From the NCBI GenBank assembly GCA_017163975.1, contig JAFFSR010000309.1:2707501-2771500 (forward strand): a stretch of DNA of 64,000 bases, read 5' to 3'. The DNA is from Anastatus disparis (lineage: Eukaryota > Arthropoda > Insecta > Hymenoptera > Eupelmidae). Positions 1-9,647 of the stretch are shown here, piece after piece; positions within the stretch are counted from its first letter, which is position 1, and each line of letters starts with the position of its first letter. A program made the translations under genes and the position numbers. Under the pieces are notes generated by a model. The model was not told the DNA's origin. It saw only the letters and a list, made by a program, of their open reading frames with translations, and did not search any database.

Positions 1-131
1 TGATTTCTTAATTGAAATTTATTTAATTAAGGATTCCTTTTGATTTTGGAATTAAAGCCCTTCCAATTCACGATTAAATTTTGATTTCTTGATTGAAATT
101 TATTTAATTAAGAATTCCTTTTGATTTTGTA

Positions 132-2475
132 CACTGTCAACAATACATGCATGAAAATTCATGTAAAAGTGCTGGAAGCAAAATTTTATCGGAGCACATG
201 AAATACAAATCACGTAAATACATAATTTTTTCACTGGTCCTGCTCTAAATTTAATGCACGGATGCATAAAATTTCAAGCAATTTTCGTTGAGCGAATTTA
301 ATGCACTAGCTTGAATATTATCGTAGAATAAATAAAATTTCGTGTAGATCTGAATAGAATTTTCAGCAACTTGCGCCCTTCAGTTTTTCATGAACTCACA
401 TAAAATTTTGTGTAATATGCTTAAATTTTTATGTAAAAATATATTAAATTTTAGGTGACTTTATCCAAGCTTAATTTTATGCACTTGCTTAAATATTCAT
501 GTAAAATGAATAAAATTTCATGCAGAACTACATAGAATTTCTAGTAATTCGCATATTCACTTTTTAGTGTACCTACATGAAATTTAATATTAAAGTGCTT
601 TAAATTTAAAGTGTAAATGTATAAAATTCGGATGAGCTTTCCTAAACTCAAGTTAATGTACAAGCTTAAATATTCATATAAAATTGCATAGAATTTCCAG
701 CAATTCACACGTGTTTTGTTAATTTGATAGTAATGGGGTTAAGATAATTTATTTCATTATTTTTTCTAAAGTATTTGTTGTTTTGATCCTTTTTTGTAAA
801 TCAGATGATTTTTGTTACATTTTTTCTTTAGTATATTTATACATTGTAACTATGGAATATTGAATAGATTTTCATTTACATGATACTTGAATATATTATT
901 TTATAACACATACTTATATATCAATACATATCCGCATACAATACATTCAAATTTACTTATAATGTCGCATTTATATGGTAATAAGACAGCCACTGCGCAT
1001 GTGTGCCCACACAAAACACCCGGCTTATATAGTAAGTAAGGTCTCTTCCCACCGCTTAGGGACAAAACGCGCATCAACGCGCGTCCTCCTATCGGCATAA
1101 TTAAGAAGCTCAAGCAATTTTTTGCAATCTAACTTTAAATTTCATGCATTTACATTAAAAAATTTCAATTTGCATTAAATTTACTAAAAACGAAACTGAA
1201 TGAAATTTTTTACAATTTAGTTTGAAATCTAATGCATTCTATATTAAATATCTTGACCTGCATTAAATTTTCACTAAGAACAAATTTGCTGAAAATTTCA
1301 TAATTTGCTTAAATTTAATGTACTTCGCATTGGAATGTTGTGTTTGTATTTAATGTATTAAAAACGAAACTGTTGGAAATTTTTTGCAATTGAAATTAAA
1401 GTTTATTGCATTTTGTATTAAAAATCTAGATCTGCATTAAATTTTGGATGGTAAAAAAATTGCAAGAAATCTCTTGATGTTCTGCTTGAAATTTAATGTA
1501 TTTCGTATTAAAAATATCATATTCACATTGAATTTACTAAAAACAAAAAAATTGGAAATTTATTGCAATTGCGCCCGTATTATAATGTACATTTTATTAA
1601 AAATCTGTATCTGCATTAAATTTTGAATGAAACAAATTTGCTGAAAATTTTTTGACGTTCTATTTAAGGCATTCCACATTAAAAATGTCATATTCACATT
1701 AAATTTACTAAAAACGAAACTGCTGGAAATTTTCTTTAATCGTGCCCGAAATATAATGCACATTGCATTAAAAATCTTAATCGACATTAAATTTTGAATA
1801 AAAAATCAATTCGCTGAAAATTTCCAGTTGTTTTGCTTAAAATTTAACGTATTTCACATTGAAATTGTCATATTCACATTAAATTTACTAAAAACGAAAG
1901 TGCTGGAAATTTTTTGCATTCAAACTCGAAATATAATGTACATTACATTAAAAAACTTGATCTGCATTAAATTTTAAATAAAAAACCAATTTGCTGAAAA
2001 TTTCCAGATGTTTTGCTTAAAATTTAACGTATTTCACATTGAAAATGTCATATTCACATTAAATTTACTAAAAACGGAACAACTGGAAACTTTTAGTAAT
2101 CAAACATGAAATTTAATGCAATTTGCATTAAAAAAATGTCCACCCGCATTAAATTTGTAAAAACGTATTTTACTAGAATTTTTTTCAATTGTGCTTGATT
2201 TTTCAAACAGTTAACATAAAAAGTAACATAAAAATTGCAGCATTTATAAATTATGTTTCACGTACTGATACATTCGAAATTCAATATGTATACATTAATG
2301 CGATATTTATGTACGTCGTTGGAAATCCATGTTTATTATACAGCAAAATTTGTAGTAAATAACATGAATATTAATGCAAAAATATATAAAATAAGCTTTC
2401 ATTTCCAAGTACATTAAATTTCATGTATAAATGGCGCTGAGAAATACATTAAAATTAATGCTTTTTTTAACAGTG
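132..2475. mobile_element. Non-coding DNA element A, copy 1 (TA target duplication)
   Basis: The element starts CACTGTCAACA and ends TTAACAGTG, flanked on both sides by TA. Removing it restores the interrupted E repeat (GATTTTG / ATTAAAG). A second copy lies inverted at 46710-49341. The interior is non-coding and built from variants of CATTAAATTT and GCTGGAAATTTT. Between about 1270 and 2100 these form ~180-bp tandem units; the anchor ATTCACATTAAATTTAC falls at 1692, 1872 and 2052. TA duplications fit Tc1/mariner-type mobilisation, but no transposase is present, so the class is inferred. Confidence 0.75.
955..1110 (-). promoter_or_regulatory. GC-richer, promoter-like island inside element A
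   Basis: A short GC-richer island stands out in the AT-rich element. On the minus strand it reads ACTATATAAGCC, a good TATA-box match, followed by CpG-containing sequence. The same island, with TATATAA at the matching place, is kept in the other copy near 48341. It could be an RNA polymerase II promoter of the element; no downstream gene is visible. The call rests on motif and conservation only. Confidence 0.35.
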
Positions 2476-2719
2476 TAATTAAAGCCCTTTCAATTCAAGA
2501 TTACATTTTGATTTCTTAATTGAAATTTATTTAATTGAGAATTCCTTTTGATTTTTTAATTAAAGCCTTTTCAATTGACGATTAGATTTTGATTTGTTAA
2601 TTAAAATATTTTTAATTATTAATTTAAAAGGAATTGTTAATTAAATAAAACTTTAATTACAAATTCAAAAATGATTCGTGATTCAAATAATTTTTAATTA
2701 CTTTTTTGGCAACCCTGTA

Positions 2720-2869
2720 TATAATCATATTCATACAGACTATTCACATGGTTTTCATAATAAGAATTATATTTGTATGCAATGTAAGTCTGAACCTTAA
2801 AAGTAAGGTAATACACATATTTTAGTATTATACTATTTTACATGTTAAGGGTCAGTTTTAGACAAGGTT
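2720..2869. other. Unassigned AT-rich spacer
   Basis: AT-rich sequence between the E repeat and the repeat unit starting near 2870. I see no ORF, repeat or motif that I can support. Confidence 0.4.
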
Positions 2870-2880
2870 TTAGGCATTTT

Positions 2881-3039
2881 TTACTGATCGAAAGTAGCTA
2901 AAAAAGTAATTTAATTTATTTTTAATAAAAATACATATCATAATTGCTTTCACTTGTAAATATTTATTCATTTTATAGTATGAGAAACGGAAGTGTGTAC
3001 ATTAGTCAAAATTCTTTTTTAGCTATTTTCGATCAGTAA
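2881..3039. repeat. Small inverted-repeat (MITE-like) element inside XS
   Basis: It begins TTACTGATCGAAAGTAGC and ends with the near-complement CTATTTTCGATCAGTAA, forming inverted arms of about 25 bp around an AT-rich centre. A related pair of arms occurs at about 50280-50430. Non-coding. Confidence 0.55.
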
Positions 3040-3284
3040 AGTTAGTCAAAAGCTAATTCTTAATTGGAAAATGACGCCATGGAATACCATGCAAAAACGA
3101 AGTGGCCAAAATTAGAACTGCTAACCCCGGGCAAGATACATTGGGTCATATGGCTCTACTAAATTTATTGAATATGATGATGTTCTAGTGGGCGAATACG
3201 TATTTATAATATTAGTGTAATTATATAAATTGAGGGCATGGTGATGCTTCCCCCTTCTGATAATATTTCTGATCCAAATTTATG

Positions 3285-3770
3285 TTTCACTTCAATAAAA
3301 AAATTAGTAGGATTCAACTTGAGTGCGAACAACTTAAGAAATCTACCAAATACTTAAAAAGTTATATACAAATTAGCAATTTATAGTATTTCGGGGTTAG
3401 GTTTGGCAACTTTGATATATAATTTGCGATTCAAGTTCATAAAAAAATAACAGCTCTAAAGGATTTTTTTATTTTAACTAAAATAATGGTATTAATATAG
3501 CTAATGTCATGAGTAAATGGAGAATTTAATCCGGTTTTTTTACTTCAAGAAAAAAAGTAGTAGGATTCAACTTGAGTGCGGACAACTAAAGAAATTTACC
3601 GAAATCTTATATTTGAAAAGTTATATACAAGTTTTCAATTCATAGTATTTTGAGGTTAGTTTTGTCAACTTTGATATCTAATTTGCGATCTAAGTTTATA
3701 AAAAAATAACAGCTCTAAAGGATTTTTTTATTTTAACTAAAATAATGGTATTAATATAGCTAATGTCAAA
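3285..3770. repeat. Imperfect ~245-bp tandem duplication
   Basis: The block starting at about 3288 (AGGATTCAACTTGAGTGCG, running to ATTAATATAGCTAATGTCA) is repeated directly from about 3538 to 3768. The inverted copy near 49780-50020 has only one unit, so the duplication is specific to this locus. The sequence is a diverged relative of the Z family, sharing the GTGCGGACAACT motif and the layout. Confidence 0.65.
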
Positions 3771-3775
3771 ATTTG

Positions 3776-4150
3776 TCAAAATTTAAAGAACAAGCCGAAA
3801 AAAATAAAAAAGTAATAAATATCTTTTTCAAATTTTTTAAATTGAATAAAATATATAAGAGATCCCATGTGAGATCACAAATGAGATCGCACACGAGATT
3901 GCATATGAGATGTCACGTGAAATCGCCTATGAGATCGCATATGAAATCGAATGTATATTCGTTAAATTTTTAAAATAAAATAAATATATGTGCGATCTGA
4001 CATGAGATCTCACATATATTTATTTTATTTTCAAAATTTAACGAATATACATTTGATTTCATAGGCGATTTCATATGAGATCTCACATGAGAGTTCATAC
4101 AATATTTTCAGTAGGTATGATTTTTCTCGGACTGTTCTTTAAATTTAAAC
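3776..4150. repeat. Palindromic block of iterated AGATCNCATATG motifs
   Basis: Outer arms read TTTAAAGAACA near 3782 and TGTTCTTTAAA near 4135. Between them lie about twenty degenerate 12-bp palindromic units such as AGATCTCACATGAGA. The right part contains TTTTCAGTAGG, the terminus type also seen in the repeats at 51440-51603 and 60160-61199. Non-coding. Confidence 0.6.
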
Positions 4151-4197
4151 ATATTTACACTCTTCCGATTCTCATTTATTTAAAATAAGTTCATACC

Positions 4198-4256
4198 TAT
4201 AAGTAGAATTGGTGGTAGCGCAGGGGCTAAGGCTCTTGATTCATGCTGTAGTAGAC
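4198..4256 (+). repeat. tRNA-like (possible SINE) head, split by LTR-1
   Basis: This is the 5' half of a tRNA-like unit: TGGTAGCGCAGGGGCTAAGG resembles a box A region of tRNA-Leu/Ser type. The unit resumes at 7285. The uninterrupted copy at 45786-45953 carries a perfect box B match. Both copies sit next to the XS repeat, so an independent SINE is not proven. Confidence 0.5.
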
Positions 4257-4986
4257 TGTGAGCGCCCGAGTATGTACGGCCCTGAAACCGTACGATACTG
4301 GAAGATGCGCGCGCAAACACCCAAAAAGACCAAAGTGGTTGAACATGCAAGCGCGCGTATATACGTACACGCGTTTGCATGTGTAAGTACCGCTGAAAAT
4401 ATACGGCGACTCTCCCTCTCTTCTATTAAGATAGAAGAGTGGGAGAGAGACCTAAGAGAGCTGAAGCAAGGAGTGCGAGGAGCTCGCGACTCTGGCACTC
4501 TTGGATCAGCTCTCTTGGTGTGAAGACACGCTTGCTCGTAGCACAAGTGGCGAATGGCCTGACACGTGCTACAAGCAAGTATTTCTTTATTAAGCGCGAG
4601 ATTACTCTTAGTTTTTGCATTGTACATTGATTCAATTTAAGTTGTTAATAAAGAGCTTTTCCAAGATATACCCTCATCCAATTAACCCGGTGTAAAGCCC
4701 CGAATATTAAGGCATTTGGTCCTTAATAATAACGGGCTTTTCACATAATAATCCTAAATAATACTAACAAATATTGTTAAAGTCAGCTATAGCTAGGCAA
4801 GGCGTCCTAGCTATAAACGACTTTAACAATATTAAAACGAAATACAGGGTCCGCAATAGCTAGGCATGGCGCGCTAGCTATTTAACGATCCTTTAACACG
4901 ATACCACATAGAGTTTCTAAAAACAAATAATACCATTTAAATAAAGAACCTTTAGGATAATAGAATTACGGGTAGGAAAGGTTACA
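4257..4986 (+). repeat. 5' LTR of LTR-1
   Basis: A 730-bp LTR with TG...CA ends. The last 81 bp (4906-4986) are identical to 7204-7284. Near 4390-4450 there is a hairpin of CTCTC-rich arms (TCTTCTAT / ATAGAAGAG). An AATAAAGAGC signal near 4648 could be the polyadenylation signal. Short ORFs here in several frames are overlaps within LTR sequence. Confidence 0.85.
4770..4833 (+). other. Long hairpin in the LTR-1 R/U5 region
   Basis: A perfect 15-bp outer stem (AATATTGTTAAAGTC at 4770-4784, complement at 4819-4833) surrounds an inner 9-bp stem (ATAGCTAGG at 4789-4797, CCTAGCTAT at 4806-4814). A similar ATAGCTAGG...CTAGCTAT hairpin follows near 4854-4882. These could be RNA structures used in packaging or reverse transcription. 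Confidence 0.6.
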
Positions 4987-4987
4987 T

Positions 4988-5005
4988 TGGCGCCCACTGG
5001 TTCTC
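4988..5005 (+). other. Primer-binding site of LTR-1
   Basis: TGGCGCCCACTGGTTCTC begins one base after the LTR end. TGGCGCCCA is the usual start of insect Gypsy-type PBSs. The second half differs from the giant element's PBS, so the exact tRNA primer is not assigned. Confidence 0.7.
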
Positions 5006-5147
5006 AACCGTCGTTGAGAAAACCCACGCATGAGTACAGTCGCGTGTTAACATTGACATTAATTAATGAAATGTTTATAAAATTATTATAAAATAAAAAT
5101 GAAAAATAAAATTATAAAAAATAATAGAATAAAAATAATAAAAACTT

Positions 5148-5179
<32 letters not shown>

Positions 5180-5969
5180 TAAAAATTGATGAAATTCAAA
5201 AACAAAAATAGTAAAACAATGAGAATAAAAAAAAAAGGGGCATGAAAATGCACAAAAAATGGTATATAAAACACCATTAGTTAAAAAATAATAAAATAAT
5301 TCTGTAAAAGAATTCCCTTTGTTCTGAATAAAAGCAAATAAAACATCGATCAAAAATTTTACTTGATGTTAAATTCTTAAATAAAGTATTCGTCAATGAT
5401 AATGACAAAAAGACTTGAAGGTCGCGCGGTAAAACAAGAAGATTGAGTGTTACAATGTACACATTAAATTTTTTCTTAGAATCTTTTGTTATAACCGCGC
5501 AAACTCAAGTCTAAAACGCAAATATTTTTAAAGAATGTCAAATAGCAAAGTTAAAAGGTCGATAGCTAAGAAATAGACATAAGGAATTCTTAAGCATAGG
5601 TTCTCAACGCGAACGAGAACAATTATTGTAATAAAGAATACGCTCTTTAATAAAATTAAAATAAAATATATTAAAAAATTAAAAGAGCCATAATAAAAAA
5701 TAAACCAAAATAAATTAATAAAATAAAATCAATTAATGAATGACAATATCATAATGATTAAAAATTGTGAACGAAATTAAAAATTAAAATATTTCGTTTT
5801 AAACAATTTAAATAATTCATACTAATATAAAATAAAGGAAAATTTCATTAATGACTATTGTTAAGTAGAAATTATAAGAAATTAGAAATATTTTACCGTT
5901 TAATTTCGTAGATAAATAATAATAAATTATAATTGCGAAAAATAAATTAGAATAAAAATAAAAATCAAG

Positions 5970-7238
5970 ATGGCGAAAAGAAGATCAGAGATACTGATGC
6001 AAGAACTAGAAAATCTTGATAAGACCATAGAGGAAGACGTCAACATAAAGCAAAACGAATGGATGAAAGCTGTGTCATATGAGCTGACATTGTTGTTTAA
6101 TAAACAACAAGAGTTGGATGACAAAATTAATACAGCTAGCCCAGACAAATCCATAGTCTTTAATTTAGAAAAAACCGCAGATGCGGGAACAATAAATTTC
6201 AAAGAACAGATAAATGAATTGTCAAATAAGATAAAAAACTTATTAGAAGACAATATTATAATTAAAAATCTGTTAAATAAATATAAAAAAGAAAATGAAG
6301 ACTTAGTCACTAAGAATGAATCTTTAAATGAAGAACTTATTAAATTAAAAAAGACAATAAATGATGATGAAGCCATTAAAATGGTTCGAGACAATTTAAC
6401 TCAAAAAATAGATGATACTGCTCAAGAGCAAGAAGAAAAAATTAATGAGTTAAAAGAAAAACTAAAAAATAATGGGATTCGAACGCAAAGTTTCGAACCT
6501 TATAATAATAAAATAAAAATCCCTTTGCCGAAATATGAGGGCACAGAGGTTGAAAGGCCTATGAAATTCTTAAATGAATTTGAGAAATATATAGCCTTAA
6601 AAAAATTAGAGGAGAAAGAAACCCTCGAATTATTACATACTGTATTGCAAAAAGATGCAAATGAATGGTGGTACATCTATCAAGATGATGTGATCACCTA
6701 TCAAGGATTTAAAAATTTATTCCTTGATAGATATTGGAATGAAGATGTCCAAAGAACAACTCGAAGAAAAGTTGAATTTGGACAATTCTATGAAAACGGA
6801 AAATTAAGCCGTATGGCTTACGCTACCCAAGTATATGGGTTTGCTAAAGAGTTAAATCTTCAGTACACTGAAGAAGAATTAGCCGATAAAACTAGCAAAC
6901 ATTTCAGTCGTAATGTTAGACAAGCGATGCGATTCTCTCAAAAGAGAGATAAAAACACTTTATTTAAAATCTTGTCAGATTTTGACAATGATGACAATGA
7001 GGAAAAAAGAGCAGCAAATAAAAATGAACAATATAAAAACAATAATCAACAAAAACCATTCAATAAAAACGAGAATATAAATAAAGCTTATTATAATCAA
7101 AATAATAATAATCAAAATATAAATGCAACAAAATTAATGGATAAAAATCCAAATAAACAGAAAAATCCCACAAGAGAAATACTTAAAGCTCCTGTGGGTA
7201 AGAACATAGAGTTTCTAAAAACAAATAATACCATTTAA
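5970..7238 (+). CDS. gag: Gag-like protein of LTR-1
   Basis: A 422-aa ORF starting at an ATG (MAKRRSEI...). The first ~165 residues are Lys/Glu/Asn-rich and predicted coiled coil. Residues about 175-340 form a retrotransposon Gag (capsid-like) domain, with IPLPKYEG, then ANEWWYIYQDD, then a segment ending in a basic RNVRQAMRF stretch. The C-terminus is Asn/Gln-rich and has no CCHC zinc knuckle. The middle matches the Gag at 39607-41058 closely (shared NEWWYI, RRKxEFGQFYE, RxVRQAxxFSQ). No protease or RT follows. The final ~12 codons read into the LTR remnant, so the natural C-terminus is lost and the stop at 7238 is fortuitous. It presumably makes particles that package element RNA. Confidence 0.85.
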   Translation: MAKRRSEILMQELENLDKTIEEDVNIKQNEWMKAVSYELTLLFNKQQELDDKINTASPDKSIVFNLEKTADAGTINFKEQINELSNKIKNLLEDNIIIKNLLNKYKKENEDLVTKNESLNEELIKLKKTINDDEAIKMVRDNLTQKIDDTAQEQEEKINELKEKLKNNGIRTQSFEPYNNKIKIPLPKYEGTEVERPMKFLNEFEKYIALKKLEEKETLELLHTVLQKDANEWWYIYQDDVITYQGFKNLFLDRYWNEDVQRTTRRKVEFGQFYENGKLSRMAYATQVYGFAKELNLQYTEEELADKTSKHFSRNVRQAMRFSQKRDKNTLFKILSDFDNDDNEEKRAANKNEQYKNNNQQKPFNKNENINKAYYNQNNNNQNINATKLMDKNPNKQKNPTREILKAPVGKNIEFLKTNNTI

Positions 7239-7284
7239 ATAAAGAACCTTTAGGATAATAGAATTACGGGTAGGAAAGGTTACA
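7204..7284 (+). repeat. 3' LTR remnant of LTR-1
   Basis: 81 bp identical to the end of the 5' LTR, joined directly to gag sequence. It marks the right edge of the element next to the AGAC target duplication. Confidence 0.9.
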
Positions 7285-7490
7285 AGACCAAAGTTTAATC
7301 CCCGGGAAAATTTTGGAAAAATTTTTCTGAATTTTTCTCTGTGAAATAGAACTAGGAGACCAGGAAAAACCAATTACAAATTCTCCCTGTCCTACAAAAA
7401 TTACATGAGTAAGGTGAAATCACGGGTCTCAGTCCACAGCGATCAAGAGACCCACTGGCAATAAAATAGAGGAAAAGATGATATTCCCAA
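7285..7490 (+). repeat. Resumed tRNA-like/SINE body after LTR-1
   Basis: The sequence continues from the target duplication with GTTTAATCCCCGGG, a decayed box B, and an AAAATTTTTCTGAATTT body ending near 7395. This matches 45790-45886 in reverse complement. Beyond 7395 the two copies diverge, and 7400-7490 holds nothing I can assign. Confidence 0.6.
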
Positions 7491-8126
7491 TCCCTAGTGG
7501 AAATATAAAATGTGCATTACTTATTTAAATATTTTAAAATTAGTCAAAACTGTTTAAAAATGTTTAAAACTGTTTAAAACTGTTCAAAATAGTTTATAAA
7601 TGTAAAATTTGGGACATTTAAAACAGTTATAAACAGTTTTAAATATTTTTGAGCAGTATTGAACAATACAGAATAATTTGAAACTGAAGTTAACATTTTC
7701 TCGTATATATTATATAAATTTTAATATATATAAGAAAATTTTTACAAACACAATATTATGAAACACTGTTTGAAATCATGTCGAACTTTTTAAAACTTTT
7801 CAAAACTGTTTAAGACTTAACTCTATATATCTATCTATCTATCTAAAACTGTTCAAGTTAATAAAAAATAGTTCATATTGATTTAAAATTGTTTCAAATA
7901 TTTTGAATATTTAAAATAATCTACAACTTTTTAACATAAAAAATTCAAAACTATTAAACACCGTTTGAAATCATTCCGAACTTTTCAAAACTTTTTAAAA
8001 GTGTTTATAAATGTTCAAAACTGTTCATAACTGTTTTAAATGTCCTAAATTTCGCACTTATAAACAGTTTCAAACAGTTTTGAACAATTTTAAACATTTT
8101 TAAACATTTTATATTTCTGCTAGGGA
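7491..8126. mobile_element. Palindromic MITE-like element B
   Basis: Termini are TCCCTAGTGGAAATATAAAA and, on the other strand, TCCCTAGCAGAAATATAAAA, giving an inverted repeat of more than 20 bp. The interior is filled with variants of AAACTGTTTAAAAATG on both strands, plus a short (TATC)n run near 7828. No ORF and no clear target duplication. Confidence 0.65.
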
Positions 8127-8640
8127 TCACAAACAATTCCGATATTTATTCATATAAAAAAAAACGAAATTTATTTTTAAACTATGTTTGATCGATAAAG
8201 CAAACTCTTAAGAATTTTGTTTTATAATAAGTCATTTATTTTTGTCCTTTTCTAATCTTAATCTCAACTTAATTATATATTGTGTCATGAAACAAATTTT
8301 TAAATTAGTGTTATTCAAAAACTAAATTGTAATAAAAAGATATAATATTTTTATAAATTATTGATTTTTTCATTAATATAGCATAAAAGAAAAGATTAAT
8401 TTGACATTAGTGAGTAATAAAATAATTAATGATAGTTAATCAAAAACATGTATTATTTGTAAGATATTAAAATAAAACAGGCACGTTTGTTCTAAAATTA
8501 TCCTCGAGCACGTGGCTCATCTTTGTCCTTTCATATTAACGAAATGAAATTTCATTTTTAACTGCAGAATGTTTAAAAAAAAATAGGAAGCCTTATTTTC
8601 CACCATAAAAATAGTTATTATACATTGTTTTGAAATGATA
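8127..8640. other. Unassigned AT-rich stretch
   Basis: About 500 bp of AT-rich sequence between B and Z1. I see no ORF, repeat or motif that I can support. Confidence 0.4.
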
Positions 8641-8644
8641 TTAA

Positions 8645-9047
8645 CGGCATATCGGAGCTGCAGCAATCGAGTTTTGCTTTTTTTATTTTATCAATATCTT
8701 TTTAAATTCTTAAATTAAACAAATATAATGACTTGTCCGCACTAAAGTTATATTAGTACAATAATTTTTGACAAAATAAAAAATCATTTGGACTTGTTAT
8801 TTTTTTATGAGCTTGGATTCGAAATTATATATCAAACTCGACAAACCTAACCTTAAAATACGATATATTGAAAGTTTTTATTATAACTTTGTATGTATAA
8901 TATTTTGGTGGTTTTCTTGAGTTGTCCGCACTAGAGTTTAATCTTACAAATTTTTTCTTTATAGCAAAAAAACTCAATTAAACGCATCGTTTATTCATAA
9001 GTTAAGATTGGAAATATTATTAGAAGGCGGACAGCTTCGTCATGCTC
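8645..9047 (+). mobile_element. Z1: 403-bp TTAA-flanked MITE
   Basis: Flanked by TTAA at 8641-8644 and 9048-9051. It begins CGGCATATCGGAGCTGCAG and ends CAGCTTCGTCATGCTC, an imperfect inverted repeat. Three more members (58923-59325, 59330-59732, 61913-62312) share length and layout, with GTCCGCACTA motifs. TTAA targets suggest piggyBac-type mobilisation, but the termini do not start with the usual CCC, so the superfamily is uncertain. Non-coding. Confidence 0.85.
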
Positions 9048-9153
9048 TTAAATTAGTATGTTCGAATGTTTCTTTTATCACGCAAAATTTGTGACTCCAC
9101 AGCATAAAAAGTTTTTTTAACTTAAAAAAAGGTGTTTTTGAATATAAGAAATA

Positions 9154-9647
9154 CGGTGCAAAGAAATGAATTTCTTTGAGTCAAAGAAAAATCATTTTTA
9201 AATTAATAAAATAATTTTTAAAATAAAAAAAAACCTTGAAATATTCTTTTTCTTCGTAAAATATTATATTTAAAAAAAACGATGTTCGAATTTAGAAAAA
9301 TATCTTATTAACTTTAAGAAATCAGTTACTTCCAAAATAGTATTGAAAGTCAGTAAAACTTTCTTAAAAACAATGCTATATTTTTTTATTGAAAAAATGT
9401 AATATTTATTTAAAATAATTTTTATATAAAAATGAAAAAAATATCTTACATCAAATAATTTCTTGATCCAAAGACATTATTTTTAAATTAAACAAATTAG
9501 TTCATGACTTCCATAAACCTATCTCTTTTCAACAATAGAATGTTTGTTGGTGCAAATAAGCGGTGTAATTGATTACATTTCTTTATATTACAAAGAGGAT
9601 TTTGAATTGAAAAAAAAACAATTGTCAGAATGAAGAAAATATAACTA
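9154..9647. repeat. AT-rich repeat F, left part
   Basis: F starts at TA-CGGTGCAAAGAAAT and is resumed after the giant element at 35774-36551, where it ends TTTTTTTCCAGTG-TA. The imperfect terminal inverted repeat and flanking TA fit a MITE. The interior is built from degenerate AAGAAATTTCTTTGA-like motifs. Related F ends occur at about 45473 (inverted) and 58717. Confidence 0.55.

Larger units (their letters stand above)
1..2719. repeat. AT-rich 81-bp-period repeat (E), split by element A
   Basis: The blocks 1-129 and 2478-2719 are one sequence interrupted by element A. The motif TGATTTCTT recurs at 1 and 82, giving an 81-bp period, and related units continue after A. The right edge is near 2719, where the sequence reads GGCAACCCTGTA, which could be a terminus of a MITE-like element. 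The left part runs off the window. No coding potential is seen. Confidence 0.6.
2870..4256. repeat. Dispersed repeat unit XS, copy 1 (inverted copy at 45786-50450)
   Basis: This unit aligns by eye, in reverse complement, with 49344-50450 and continues into the tRNA-like sequence shared with 45786-45953. Landmarks are the CCCCGGGCAAGAT box near 3126 (inverted near 50180), the AGATC-rich palindromic block at 3855-4115 (inverted near 49430-49685) and the end at TTCATACCTATAAG. The short ORF at 3773-3973 is only a translation of 12-bp AGATCNCATATG-type repeats and is not a gene. Confidence 0.7.
4257..7284 (+). mobile_element. LTR-1: truncated, gag-only LTR retroelement
   Basis: The element runs from TGTGAGCG to GGTTACA with a 4-bp target duplication AGAC (4253-4256 and 7285-7288). 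It splits a tRNA-like sequence that is uninterrupted near 45900. It has a full 5' LTR of 730 bp, a PBS, a leader and one gag ORF. At 7204 it jumps directly into the last 81 bp of the LTR. Pol and most of the 3' LTR are missing, apparently through a single deletion. Its Gag is clearly related to that of LTR-2. Confidence 0.9.

Noticed and set aside
901..1113. 70-aa minus-strand ORF in element A
   Set aside because: It covers the GC-richer island; the second copy of A does not keep it as a convincing protein, and a promoter-like reading fits better.
1270..2100. CRISPR-like appearance of regularly spaced repeats
   Set aside because: Units are ~180 bp, degenerate and without short unique spacers or cas genes; the context is eukaryotic transposon DNA.
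3773..3973. 66-aa ORF with RSHMRSH-type repeats (and its inverted twin at 49568-49768)
   Set aside because: It is the translation of 12-bp AGATCNCATATG repeats in a palindromic block; no start context and no similarity to a gene.
4209..4635. Four overlapping ORFs in both strands
   Set aside because: All lie in the LTR-1 LTR, overlap each other and reflect GC-rich hairpins.
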